27,906 nt of DNA from an uncultured Flavobacteriales bacterium (GCA_937901255.1 CALCHN010000012.1:1-27906), one strand, 5' to 3'; shown: positions 8,030 to 15,797, counted from the first letter of the stretch. Program-made: numbers and translations. Notes: generated by a model not told the origin, from the letters alone.

Positions 8030-8511
8030 GCGAAATTGCTAATTAATTGAGCTATTTTTTCAAGGTAAGTGGCATCAGTTTCATCAAAAGCATTAAGTGC
8101 TTCGCTATCTACATCAATAATCATAATTACTTCTTTTTGCTTATTGAAAACGGGCACTACAATTTCTGAACGAGATAAGGAGCTACAAGCAATATGTCCC
8201 GGAAATTGATCCACATCAGGAACTACAATGGTTTTAGCATTTTGCCAAGCCGTACCGCAAACGCCTTTGCCTTTTTTTATACGTGTACACGCAATGGGAC
8301 CTTGAAAAGGACCTAACACTAACTCCTCATTTTTTACAAAATAAACACCTACCCACCAAAAATTAAAGGTTTGTTTTAGTGCAGCCATTAAGTTAGCTAT
8401 ATTCGCAATAGGGTCGTTTTCCCCACTTACTAATGCTTCTAACTGAGGCAATAATTGCTGGTATTTTTCTGCTTTACTAAGTTTTTGACTGATATGTAAT
8501 TCTTCTGCCAT
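8026..8511 (-). CDS. free methionine-(R)-sulfoxide reductase (GAF domain)
   Basis: The 161-residue GAF-fold protein should reduce free methionine-(R)-sulfoxide with thioredoxin. Diagnostic features are FWWVGVYFV, GPFQGPIACTRIKKGKGVCG and DQFPGHIACSSLSRSEIVVPV. The three cysteines at 75, 85 and 109 have the same 10- and 24-residue spacing as the catalytic set of the E. coli enzyme (YebR/MsrC). I start at ATG 8511-8509 (MAEELHIS) because the in-frame ATG at 8520 lies in a TAnnTTTG-like box and adds only three residues. It overlaps the downstream Big_5 lipoprotein by 4 nt and lies 53 nt after the restriction endonuclease gene. Confidence 0.93.
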   Translation of the reverse strand: MAEELHISQKLSKAEKYQQLLPQLEALVSGENDPIANIANLMAALKQTFNFWWVGVYFVKNEELVLGPFQGPIACTRIKKGKGVCGTAWQNAKTIVVPDVDQFPGHIACSSLSRSEIVVPVFNKQKEVIMIIDVDSEALNAFDETDATYLEKIAQLISNFA

Positions 8512-8559
8512 AGAAAGCAAAAGTAGGAATAATTAGGTTTTGATAAGTTTGAACAGGAG

Positions 8560-8567
8560 CAAAGTTA
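8560..8567 (-). promoter_or_regulatory. -7 box for the msr-lipoprotein pair
   Basis: The minus strand reads TAACTTTG, an exact TAnnTTTG match overlapping the stop codon of the restriction endonuclease gene. It would give a leader of about 40 nt to the methionine-sulfoxide reductase. A second match, TACTTTTG (complement of 8518-8525), lies almost on the start codon. Either would let the host genes be expressed independently of the restriction-modification cassette. No clear -33 TTG was found for either. Confidence 0.4.
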
Positions 8568-9386
8568 TTCGTTAAAAAGTTGTAAAGGGTTTATTTTAAA
8601 TTGTAAGGAAGTAGGATCTGGAGTACCTCCTTTTCTTTGAGCAGTTATTTTTCCAATAATTAAACCGCCTCTGTTAGAAATTTCTATTTTACCCTTTGAG
8701 AAGAAATTAGTAACATAGTTGATGTCTTTCAACACCCAATCAATATTTCCTGTTTTAGTATCTTTTCTTGTTACAAGAAACCATTCAACAGCAAGTACAC
8801 CTCTTCCTTTCAGAATATCATTAAAAACTTGAACTTTGTTTTCTTCAAAAAACTTAAGAACTGCGGTTACATCTTTTTCATTTAATTCATCTAAATACCA
8901 CCTTCTTTTATCTCTCAATCCTTTTTGTTCGGCTTTGCTTGGAGTAATTTCGCCAGTAAATTTTCTCAGAGTAGCAGCAATATTGTCATTAAATCCCCAC
9001 ATAGATTGATAGGTGCCAACAGGTCTTTTATCAATCTGATTAAAGTTTGCTCCTTTATTTGCTTTTTTAAGAGATAAGTTTTCTCTGTATAAAATACCTT
9101 CAATAGTAATATCTAATTGTATTTGAATATCTGCTTTTTTGAATTTAATGGTATCATCAATTTTTTCAGGGGTTGCTCCAAATTCCATGGCTTTTGTTTT
9201 ACTTATTCTTGGGGGAATTGCAATAACTTTAAGGGTTTTAATTTTTTTATAATTATACCCCATAATCTTTAACCATTTTTGAGCTTCAATATCTGACTTA
9301 TAATTATTGAACTTCAATAATATATTATCTTCGTTTTCAAAACCTCCCTTAGCGGTTTCCGAACCTTTTAGTTGCTTTTTGTTCAT
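8565..9386 (-). CDS. HinP1I-like type II restriction endonuclease (predicted GCGC)
   Basis: From memory of the R.HinP1I sequence, this 273-residue protein is collinear with it. Matching blocks are SETAKGGFENEDNI, EAQKWLKIMGY, FNQIDKRPVGTYQSMWGFND, TLRKFTGE, DKRRWYLDEL, NDILKGRGVLAVEWFLV, RGGLIIGKITAQRKGG and LQFKINPLQLF. R.HinP1I cuts G^CGC. Its published active-site pattern is SD-X18-QxK. Here the equivalent is Asp86, 18 residues, then Ser105-Leu-Lys107, so the spacing is kept but Gln is Ser. A segment of about 20 residues before Asp86 is extra relative to HinP1I. The start is 4 nt after the stop of the partner methyltransferase, so the modification enzyme is translated first. No controller gene was seen. 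Confidence 0.88.
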   Translation of the reverse strand: MNKKQLKGSETAKGGFENEDNILLKFNNYKSDIEAQKWLKIMGYNYKKIKTLKVIAIPPRISKTKAMEFGATPEKIDDTIKFKKADIQIQLDITIEGILYRENLSLKKANKGANFNQIDKRPVGTYQSMWGFNDNIAATLRKFTGEITPSKAEQKGLRDKRRWYLDELNEKDVTAVLKFFEENKVQVFNDILKGRGVLAVEWFLVTRKDTKTGNIDWVLKDINYVTNFFSKGKIEISNRGGLIIGKITAQRKGGTPDPTSLQFKINPLQLFNE

Positions 9387-9390
9387 TGTA

Positions 9391-10401
9391 TCAGATAGCT
9401 ATTGATTCTTTAAAATTATTTTGATGCGAGGTCTCCACCTCTGAAATCTTTTTTAAAATAGCTTTAAGCACATTTACTGCCACACTATTCCCAAATTGTT
9501 TGTAGGCTTGTGAAGGTGAAGAAACGATTTTAAAAGCATCAGGAAATCCTTGAATACGGGCACATTCTCTTGGAGTTAATTTTCTTATGACATCACCTAT
9601 TTTATAAAGACCTGTTTTAGAACCAATTCCCCCTCCATGAGCTGATAATGTTATAGCATGTCCATAAGGGTCATAAATCCGTTCTCCTTGTCCGCCTTTA
9701 TTTACAATACCAATTTGAATAGGTCTGTTAGGTAAATCTAATTCTCCAAATATATTTTTTATAGGTGAAAAGTTTTTGGTTATTTTTATATCAGGTCTAT
9801 CAATAATTTTGGCATCATTTGGGTGAGCTTCTAAAAAATCAATCAATGCTACTTTTTTTATTGAAGGTTTTGGAAATTCAAAATTCTTGATTTGGAGGTC
9901 TTTCCTAAAACAAACAAAATAAATACGTTCTCTGTTTTGGGGTAAATTGTAGTCGCTTGCATTTAACACTTGGTATTTCACATTATAACCAAGTTCGTTG
10001 AGGGTTTTTAATACCACTTTCAACGTATTCCCTCCATCATGTCGTTCAAAATTTCTTACATTTTCTAAGAACAATAATCTGGGTTGATGATGTTTTACAA
10101 TTCTTGCAATATCAAAAAAAAGTGTTCCTCTAGCATCTTCAAATCCTTTTTGCTTACCGGAAATAGAAAATGCTTGGCAAGGAAAACCTGCACATAAAAT
10201 ATCATGACGAGGTATTCTACTTTCATCAATTTTTGTAATATCTCCTTTGGGGAAAATATCATAGTTAGCATAATATGTTGCAGCTGCATATTTATCCCAT
10301 TCCGAAGCAAAAACACAGGTTGCCCCAAAACTTGATAGTGCTTGGTGAAAACCACCAATACCAGCAAATAAATCTATATATCTTAATCCTTGTAGATGCA
10401 T
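9391..10401 (-). CDS. HhaI-like DNA (cytosine-5) methyltransferase (predicted GCGC)
   Basis: This 336-residue protein has all C5-methyltransferase motifs in order: DLFAGIGGF (I, about 10-18), GFPCQAFSISG (IV, catalytic Cys75), ENVRNF (VI), QNRERIYFV (VIII), RKLTPRECARIQGFPD (IX) and QAYKQFGNSVAVNVL (X). The target-recognition region at about 228-268 (GIVNKGGQGERIYDPYGHAI, then TLSAHGGGIGSKTG) closely matches M.HhaI. It includes the equivalents of the Gln237 and Arg240 of M.HhaI that contact DNA. This strongly suggests methylation of the inner C of GCGC. It sits divergently from the MscS gene and 4 nt ahead of the nuclease gene. The pair is inserted between housekeeping genes and was probably acquired by transfer. 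Confidence 0.95.
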   Translation of the reverse strand: MHLQGLRYIDLFAGIGGFHQALSSFGATCVFASEWDKYAAATYYANYDIFPKGDITKIDESRIPRHDILCAGFPCQAFSISGKQKGFEDARGTLFFDIARIVKHHQPRLLFLENVRNFERHDGGNTLKVVLKTLNELGYNVKYQVLNASDYNLPQNRERIYFVCFRKDLQIKNFEFPKPSIKKVALIDFLEAHPNDAKIIDRPDIKITKNFSPIKNIFGELDLPNRPIQIGIVNKGGQGERIYDPYGHAITLSAHGGGIGSKTGLYKIGDVIRKLTPRECARIQGFPDAFKIVSSPSQAYKQFGNSVAVNVLKAILKKISEVETSHQNNFKESIAI

Positions 10402-10417
10402 GGTAAAAAAATCTTTT

Positions 10418-10449
10418 CAAAGATAACACAATTTTATAACTCTTTTCAA
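10418..10449 (-). promoter_or_regulatory. promoter of the restriction-modification pair
   Basis: On the minus strand TTG (complement of 10447-10449) is followed after 21 nt by TATCTTTG (complement of 10418-10425), an exact TAnnTTTG match. This lies 17 nt before the methyltransferase ATG. It shares the 99-nt divergent gap with a weaker TAATTTCG box (10478-10485) that could serve the MscS gene on the plus strand. Confidence 0.55.
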
Positions 10450-10500
10450 TACCATTCCTATTAACGCTAACATTTAGTAATTTCGCAAAAAAATGGAACT

Positions 10501-11772
10501 ATGGAAACAAAAGTAATTACCAGATTTTTTTACCGATTATTAAAAGAACAAGCAGATTTTTCTGAAACCATGGCAATTTACGCCAATGTGATTATTAATT
10601 TCATTTTACTTTTAATAGTAGGATACCTCATTTTTAAAATACTTAGAGGATTTTCAGAAAAAATTGTTCACGGTTTAGCATCAAAATCCAAAACTCAATT
10701 TGATGATTTTTTGGTTAAGAACAATACTTTTTTACACCTTGCTAATTTGGTTACCTTATACATTATATCTGCCTTTATCCCAGATATTTTAATAGATTTT
10801 CCTCATTTAGAAAAATACACCGAAATGTTGGTGGAAGTTTTGGTAGTAGTAATGAGTATTTGGCTTATCAGAAGTATATTATCCACCTTTAAAGACTTTC
10901 TTAAAACCATTAATGCGTTTAAAGATAAACCTATAGAGAGCTACATTCAAGTGTTTATGATTATCACTTGGTTGTTTGGGTTCATTATCATTTTTTCTAT
11001 TATTACAGGCAAACCCTTTTTACACTTTTTAACTGCTTTAGGAGCTTTATCAGCAGTGTTGTTGTTAATTTTTAAAGATACCATTTTGGGTTTTGTAGCC
11101 AGCATTCAGGTAAGTGTAAACGATACAGTAAGAATTGGCGATTGGATTACCATGGAAAAGTACGGAGCGGATGGGGATGTTTTTGAAATAAACCTTTCTA
11201 CGGTAAAAGTGAGAAATTTTGACAATACCATCACCACTATTCCTACCTATTACTTGATTTCTGATTCGTTTAAAAACTGGAGAGGAATGAGCGTGTCCGG
11301 TGGAAGAAGAATTAAAAGAGCAGTAATCATTAAAACTACCAGTATAAAATACCTTACTAATGAAGAAATTGCTGATTTTAAAAAAATTCAGTTAGTTGCC
11401 GACTACATCGACCATCGTCAAGCAGATATTGACAAATACAACGAGCAAAATAACATTGACAAATCGGTATTAATTAATGGTAGAAATATGACCAACTTTG
11501 GTTTGTTTAGAAAATATGTAGATGCTTATTTACATCAACATCCGGCTATTAATAAAGAAATGACTATTATGACTCGTCAGCTAGAACCTACACCAACAGG
11601 AGTCCCATTAGAAGTGTATGCTTTTAGTAAAGATAAGGTTTGGGCTAATTACGAACACATAATGGCAGATATTTTTGATCATATTTTGGCGGCAGCTCCT
11701 TATTTTCAATTAGAAGTTTTTGAATACCCCACAGGAAAGGATTTTATAGGTATGATGGAGGAGAAAAAGTAA
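10501..11772 (+). CDS. MscS-family mechanosensitive channel, YbdG-like
   Basis: The 423-residue inner-membrane protein has about five hydrophobic segments, the last around residues 175-200 (FLTALGALSAVLLLIFKDTI) forming the pore-type helix. The cytoplasmic domain contains VRIGDWITMEKYGADGDVFEI, TVKVRNFDNTITTIPTYYLI and NWRGMSVSGGRRIKRAV. These closely match E. coli YbdG, a miniconductance MscS homologue that opens under osmotic downshock. The length is close to YbdG (about 415) and much shorter than MscK. It is divergent from the restriction-modification pair and followed by the dioxygenase gene after about 100 nt. Start: the ATG at 10501 opens the long frame, while one at 10494 stops after seven codons. 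Confidence 0.93.
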   Translation: METKVITRFFYRLLKEQADFSETMAIYANVIINFILLLIVGYLIFKILRGFSEKIVHGLASKSKTQFDDFLVKNNTFLHLANLVTLYIISAFIPDILIDFPHLEKYTEMLVEVLVVVMSIWLIRSILSTFKDFLKTINAFKDKPIESYIQVFMIITWLFGFIIIFSIITGKPFLHFLTALGALSAVLLLIFKDTILGFVASIQVSVNDTVRIGDWITMEKYGADGDVFEINLSTVKVRNFDNTITTIPTYYLISDSFKNWRGMSVSGGRRIKRAVIIKTTSIKYLTNEEIADFKKIQLVADYIDHRQADIDKYNEQNNIDKSVLINGRNMTNFGLFRKYVDAYLHQHPAINKEMTIMTRQLEPTPTGVPLEVYAFSKDKVWANYEHIMADIFDHILAAAPYFQLEVFEYPTGKDFIGMMEEKK

Positions 11773-11871
11773 ACTTTCAATAACCTACTGAAACTATAAA
11801 ATTTCAAAGGAAATACTTACTTTTTTGCTATAATTTCTTACTTTTATCCTACTTAACAAAAAACAAAAACT

Positions 11872-12411
11872 ATGGCTGTTCAACTACCTTTTAATTTTAA
11901 TCAATGGATTGAAGAAAACAAAGACAAGCTTAAACCACCTGTGGGCAATAAAAATATGTATCCGTTAGGTAAAGATTTTATTGTGATGGTTGTTGGTGGT
12001 CCAAATGCTAGAAAAGATTTTCATTATAATGAAACTGAAGAATTATTTTATCAGTTAAAAGGAGACATTGAAGTAACCATACAAGATGAAGGAAAAGCAG
12101 TAAAAGTACCTATAAAAGAAGGCGATATGTTTTTGCTTCCTGCCAAAGTACCACATTCTCCGGTTCGTTCGGAAGGTTCTATAGGTTTGGTAATAGAAAG
12201 AGTTCGAAAAGGAACTGATTACAAAGATGGCTTAATGTGGTTTTGCGAAAAATGTAACAACAAGCTTTACGAAAAATACTTTCCACTTACGAATATAGAA
12301 AATGACTTTTTACCTGTGTTTAAAGAATATTACGCTTCTGAAGATTTAAGAACTTGCAACAGTTGTGGACATGTAATGGAGGCTGATAGCCGCTTTGTTG
12401 AAAAAAAATAG
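11872..12411 (+). CDS. 3-hydroxyanthranilate 3,4-dioxygenase
   Basis: The 179-residue cupin protein oxidises 3-hydroxyanthranilate to aminocarboxymuconate semialdehyde in the kynurenine route of tryptophan breakdown and NAD synthesis. Iron ligands His51, Glu57 and His95 are present (DFHYNETEELFY and VPHSPVRS). The substrate-side residues Arg47, Arg99 and Glu110 and the rubredoxin-like cysteines 125/128 and 162/165 (CEKC, CNSC) are also there, at the same numbers as I recall for the Cupriavidus enzyme. The gene is intact. No other kynurenine-pathway gene is in the window, so partners must lie elsewhere. A promoter was not clearly seen. The plausible box TACTTTTA near 11839 is imperfect. The gene is called haaO or nbaC in different organisms. 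Confidence 0.95.
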   Translation: MAVQLPFNFNQWIEENKDKLKPPVGNKNMYPLGKDFIVMVVGGPNARKDFHYNETEELFYQLKGDIEVTIQDEGKAVKVPIKEGDMFLLPAKVPHSPVRSEGSIGLVIERVRKGTDYKDGLMWFCEKCNNKLYEKYFPLTNIENDFLPVFKEYYASEDLRTCNSCGHVMEADSRFVEKK

Positions 12412-12413
12412 GT

Positions 12414-12431
12414 TGCCACGAATGCACGAAT
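12414..12431 (-). repeat. dispersed repeat, copy 1
   Basis: TGCCACGAATGCACGAAT is the reverse complement, with one mismatch in 18, of the sequence at 15700-15717. A weaker related string, AAATACACGAAT, occurs near 12606. These look like remnants of an intergenic repeat family; my impression that similar strings occur in other Bacteroidota genomes is unverified. Confidence 0.5.
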
Positions 12432-12711
12432 GAATTGTTGTTGGTTAATAGTTATTTGTTAATCGTACGTGTTGGTTGGGTTGAAATTTTTACCTTTCAA
12501 TTTAATTCTAATTTAATAGTCGAAGAAGTTAACTCTAACCCAAACGTTATTCCTTAAATTTTAGAGTATAGCGAAAAATCATCAGGAATCTAAAGTAATA
12601 GTCATAAATACACGAATAATTGGTTGTAACCATATAGTTTTTATATACTAATATTTTAACAAATGAAACAATCATGAGTAAAAGTTCCTCACACAGAAAA
12701 ATGATTAAATT

Positions 12712-12821
12712 ACTCTCCCCCTTACCCCCTCTCTTTAAAGAGAGGGGGAGAAGTTATCGTAAGATAACTTAGGGGGTGAGTCAGAAAGAAGCTAAGTCTA
12801 ACAAAAGCTCCAAAGGAGCTT
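12712..12821. repeat. REP-like palindromic element
   Basis: A perfect 24-bp palindrome at 12725-12748 (C-tract, CTCTTT, AAAGAG, G-tract) lies inside an outer imperfect inverted repeat: 12712-12724 against 12769-12781, 11 of 13 matching. Two further hairpins follow: AAGTTATC 12751-12758 / GATAACTT 12763-12770 with a 4-nt loop, and AAGCTCC 12805-12811 / GGAGCTT 12815-12821 with a 3-nt loop. The nested layout and the local GC-rich tracts in an AT-rich gap resemble repetitive extragenic palindromes. No U-tract marks it as a simple terminator. Confidence 0.6.
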
Positions 12822-12983
12822 AATTTAGAAGTGTTGGGTGTGACTCTTTGAAAAAAAAACACACATATAAAACTTATACCACATAGTTTTTTATTTAATG
12901 ATGTTGATTCTATGTGGTTAATTCTCTGTTGAAAAAAAGTAAGTCTTTTAACTCCCAAAATTTATAAGAACACTTTGTTTATT

Positions 12984-12991
12984 TACCTTTG
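12984..12991 (+). promoter_or_regulatory. -7 box for the M61 peptidase gene
   Basis: TACCTTTG matches TAnnTTTG exactly and ends 25 nt before the ATG at 13017. No good -33 TTG was found at the expected distance. Confidence 0.45.
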
Positions 12992-13016
12992 TGGGAAACC
13001 AAATTATAGGTAAGGA

Positions 13017-14732
13017 ATGAAGTACATTGTATCGTATCAACAGGCAGCAAATCATTTTATAGACATTGAATTGATTGCCGAAAATCCACAACAACAAGAT
13101 GAAATAACCGTTCAACTTCCTGCTTGGCGTCCGGGCAGGTACGAGTTGGCTAATTTTGCTAAAAACATCCAAAAATGGCAAGCGTTTAATGAAAAAGGCA
13201 AACCACTTTGTTTTGAAAAAACTGCTAAAGATACTTGGAAGGTGTTTGCCAACAAAGCCAAACAAGTTCACATTAAGTATAATTACTACGCCAACGAGAT
13301 TAATGCCGGGTCTTCTTATTTAGATGAAAACCAACTCTATATTAATGGTGTAAATTGCTTTATGTATATTCCAGAGCAAATGAATACTGCTTGTACATTA
13401 GAACTGAAAGTGCCTAAAGATTACCGAGTGGCTACAGGTTTAAAAGCTCAGTCGAAACATCAGTTTAAAGCAAAAGATTTTCATGAGTTGGTCGATTGTC
13501 CATTAATAGCTAGCAACTCCTTAAAGCATCATACGTTTGAAGAAAGCAAAGTGCTTTTTCATTTATGGTTTCAAGGAGAGTGTAAACCCGATTTTAAAAA
13601 GCTGGAAAATGATTTTAAAAAGTTTTGTAAAAAGCAGATTAAAGATTTTGGAAGTTTTCCGGTGAACGAATACCATTTTTTATTTCAAATATTAACCTAC
13701 AGAACTTATCATGGTGTAGAACACAGTAATTCAACCGTAATTTCTTTAGGGCCTTCTTATGAAATAATGGACGATAAAGGTTGGTACAACGAATTGTTGG
13801 GTGTCAGTTCTCACGAGCTTTACCATACTTGGAATGTAAAACAAATTCGTCCGATAGAAATGTTTCCTTACGATTACACCAAAGAAAACTATACGGTTTT
13901 GGGTTATTTGGATGAAGGTGTTACCACTTATTTTGGCGACAAATATTTATTTACTTCGGGTGTTTTTGATTGGGTAAAATACAAAAGTACCTTCGATAAA
14001 TTGTTAGAAAGACACTATACTAATTTTGGTGTAGAGAATTTATCGGTAGCCAGTTCTTCTTTTGATACTTGGTTAGATGGTTATGTAAGAGGTATTCCCA
14101 ACAGAAAAGGTTCTATTTATACCGAAGGAGCTTTGGTTGCTTTTATTACTGATGTTTTTATCATGAAAAATACCAGTAACAAAAAAGGATTAAAAGATGT
14201 GATGAAAATCCTTTATACCGATTTTGCTAAAAAAGGTAAAGGGGTGAGCGATGCTGATTACAAAGCAGTAGTTGAAAAAGTTTCAGGGACATCATACGAT
14301 AAGATTTATTCGGAATTAATTCACGGAACAGCAGACTTTACACCTTGGCTAAAAGAAGCTGCAAAATATATTGGCTGTGAATTAAAAATTACACCTTCCA
14401 ACAATTATAATGAAGCCAACTTTGGTTTTAAGGTACGCTATGAAAACAACAGTTGTATTATTGACAATGTTGCTCCTCAATCTGTAGCAGAAAAGTTAGG
14501 ATTGGCAGTTGGTGATGAAATTTTAGCCATTAACAACATAAAATTAGTCAACGATTTAGAGCAATGGAGCAATTATTTTGGTGATGATAAACAGATGGTT
14601 ACCATAAAAAGAGCGTTGGGAAAAATTGAACCCATTGATTTAAAATCAGATAAGAAGATTTATTTCAACAATTATGAACTGCTTAAACAAAACGACAAAG
14701 ACCCTAATTTTAAGGAATGGAGCAAAAAATAA
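13017..14732 (+). CDS. M61-family peptidase with C-terminal PDZ domain
   Basis: The 571-residue protein has an N-terminal beta domain (ITVQLPAWRPGRYELANFAKNI) and the M61 motif YHGVEHSNST. The zinc site is HELYH at 266-270 with Glu300 in YLDEGVTTYFGDKY. A C-terminal PDZ domain begins around residue 460 (FGFKVRYENNSCIIDNVAPQSVAEKLGLAVGDEILAINN in outline). M61 members include glycyl aminopeptidases. Bacteroidota paralogs are common but substrates are mostly unknown. I see no signal peptide, so a cytoplasmic location is likely. It stands alone behind its own promoter box, with the RDD gene 126 nt downstream. Confidence 0.92.
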   Translation: MKYIVSYQQAANHFIDIELIAENPQQQDEITVQLPAWRPGRYELANFAKNIQKWQAFNEKGKPLCFEKTAKDTWKVFANKAKQVHIKYNYYANEINAGSSYLDENQLYINGVNCFMYIPEQMNTACTLELKVPKDYRVATGLKAQSKHQFKAKDFHELVDCPLIASNSLKHHTFEESKVLFHLWFQGECKPDFKKLENDFKKFCKKQIKDFGSFPVNEYHFLFQILTYRTYHGVEHSNSTVISLGPSYEIMDDKGWYNELLGVSSHELYHTWNVKQIRPIEMFPYDYTKENYTVLGYLDEGVTTYFGDKYLFTSGVFDWVKYKSTFDKLLERHYTNFGVENLSVASSSFDTWLDGYVRGIPNRKGSIYTEGALVAFITDVFIMKNTSNKKGLKDVMKILYTDFAKKGKGVSDADYKAVVEKVSGTSYDKIYSELIHGTADFTPWLKEAAKYIGCELKITPSNNYNEANFGFKVRYENNSCIIDNVAPQSVAEKLGLAVGDEILAINNIKLVNDLEQWSNYFGDDKQMVTIKRALGKIEPIDLKSDKKIYFNNYELLKQNDKDPNFKEWSKK

Positions 14733-14858
14733 CGATTTAGACCAAGTGCTTTTTTTCATAGATTGTTAATAACATTTTTTAGATAAAACTTGCACTTTTT
14801 GTTAAATGTTCTATTTTAGTTGCCTCAAACAAATTAATATTAACTAAAATTAAAAATT

Positions 14859-15443
14859 ATGAGTGAAGAAATTACAAATGCTGAAGCTAATCAAGGAGCA
14901 GCTTCTGATAATAACTCAGGAAGAGTAGGTTTTGGCCCTCGTTTGGGTGCATACTTAATTGACATGGTGTTCAACGGTATTGTTGGCAGCATAATAGGTG
15001 GTGCTTTAGGTGCTACTTTAACAGGAATATTTTTTGGCTCACAAGCTGCAACTGGCACAGCTGAAGGCGATGCAATGGTAGGCGGAATTGGTGCTATGTT
15101 GGGCGGTATGATTGGTACAATTGCCGGAATTTATTTAATGTCTTTAATCCTTTTTATTATGGAAGGAATTACAGGACAAACTCCTGGTAAAATGTTGTTA
15201 AAACTTAAGAACAAAAATGAAGACGGTGCTGCTGCAGGTGCTGGTGCTTTATGGACAAGAGCATTACTAAAATACATTGGTGCTATTATGGCTTTATTAG
15301 CTGGTGTAACTGGTGTAGCTATTATTGGTACTATTGGAAGTTTAGCAGGATTCATCATTTTTATTGGATGTTTCTTTGTATTGGGTCAAAAAAGACAAGC
15401 TATACACGATTTAATTGCTAAAACAGCAGTTTTCAAAAAATAA
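14859..15443 (+). CDS. RDD-family membrane protein
   Basis: The 194-residue protein opens with a hydrophilic tail of about 25 residues (SEEITNAEANQGAASDNNSG). The RDD signature follows: RLGAYLIDMVF with Arg and Asp in the first membrane helix, then GITGQTPGKMLLKL, then LWTRALLKYI. Gly/Ala-rich hydrophobic stretches suggest about four membrane segments. A glycine-rich GGIGAMLGGMIGTIAGIYL lies in the middle. RDD proteins are inner-membrane proteins. A few have been linked to Na+/H+ exchange, but most have no known role, and none can be assigned here. A strong terminator follows the stop. Confidence 0.85.
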   Translation: MSEEITNAEANQGAASDNNSGRVGFGPRLGAYLIDMVFNGIVGSIIGGALGATLTGIFFGSQAATGTAEGDAMVGGIGAMLGGMIGTIAGIYLMSLILFIMEGITGQTPGKMLLKLKNKNEDGAAAGAGALWTRALLKYIGAIMALLAGVTGVAIIGTIGSLAGFIIFIGCFFVLGQKRQAIHDLIAKTAVFKK

Positions 15444-15469
15444 TAAAAGGTAGAAAAGACCTTCTTTTA

Positions 15470-15511
15470 ACCCTCTCGGTGATTTTGGCTTATCATCGTG
15501 AGGGTTTTTTT
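15470..15511 (+). terminator. intrinsic terminator after the RDD gene
   Basis: A 14-bp stem with two mismatches (ACCCTCTCGGTGAT 15470-15483 against ATCATCGTGAGGGT 15492-15505) is followed by seven T residues at 15505-15511. It starts 27 nt after the RDD stop. Confidence 0.85.
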
Positions 15512-15699
15512 AGTCCCTTAAATTCTTAACATTTCTAATATAACTGTTGACACAAATTTTAGTTTAATTTCACTAATTATCACAAATTAAAAACATCAAA
15601 GATGTTTTTTTGTGTTCATTTTATTTTTTCGTTCAACTGAGAAATTTGTGTAATCTGTGTTAATTAGTGTTAGTAATGTTGAATAGAAATTTTAAACAC

Positions 15700-15717
15700 A
15701 TTCGTGTATTCGTGGCA
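15700..15717 (+). repeat. dispersed repeat, copy 2
   Basis: ATTCGTGTATTCGTGGCA is the inverted partner (17 of 18) of 12414-12431. The two copies bracket the segment holding the palindromic element, the M61 peptidase and the RDD gene. Confidence 0.5.
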
Positions 15718-15770
15718 AAACTCCTAACATTATCATAACATCTTTTCCTAACAAGTGTAGTTATAAAATG

Positions 15771-15778
15771 TAAATTTG
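15771..15778 (+). promoter_or_regulatory. -7 box for the phosphatase-lipoprotein pair
   Basis: TAAATTTG matches TAnnTTTG exactly and ends 19 nt before the ATG at 15798. No TTG is present at the -33 position. Confidence 0.45.
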
Positions 15779-15797
15779 TGGTTTAAACCTTAAAATT

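Larger units (their letters stand above)
12412..13016. other. 605-bp non-coding, repeat-rich gap
   Basis: No credible gene is visible on either strand. The open frames here on the minus strand are unsupported. The gap contains a dispersed-repeat fragment at its left end, a REP-like palindromic cluster at 12712-12821, a 9-bp inverted repeat 12878-12886/12910-12918 (ACCACATAG/CTATGTGGT) and a promoter box for the peptidase gene at 12984. No obvious terminator follows the dioxygenase. Confidence 0.7.
15512..15797. other. AT-rich gap with hairpin and repeat remnants
   Basis: No gene seen. It contains a 9-bp hairpin with a 3-nt loop (AAAAACATC 15589-15597 / GATGTTTTT 15601-15609). There is also an inverted pair, CACTAATTATCACA near 15571 against TGTGTTAATTAGTG near 15656, with 13 of 14 matching. 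The dispersed repeat copy at 15700-15717 and the phosphatase promoter box also lie here. Confidence 0.6.

Noticed and set aside
8565..10401. Toxin-antitoxin or novel defence island around the restriction genes
   Set aside because: Both flanks are ordinary housekeeping genes. Only the two restriction-modification genes are accessory.
12722..13271. Minus-strand open frames of 78 and 107 codons in and next to the repeat-rich gap
   Set aside because: They overlap the palindromic element and the start of the M61 peptidase in antisense, with Phe-rich unnatural composition and no recognisable domain.
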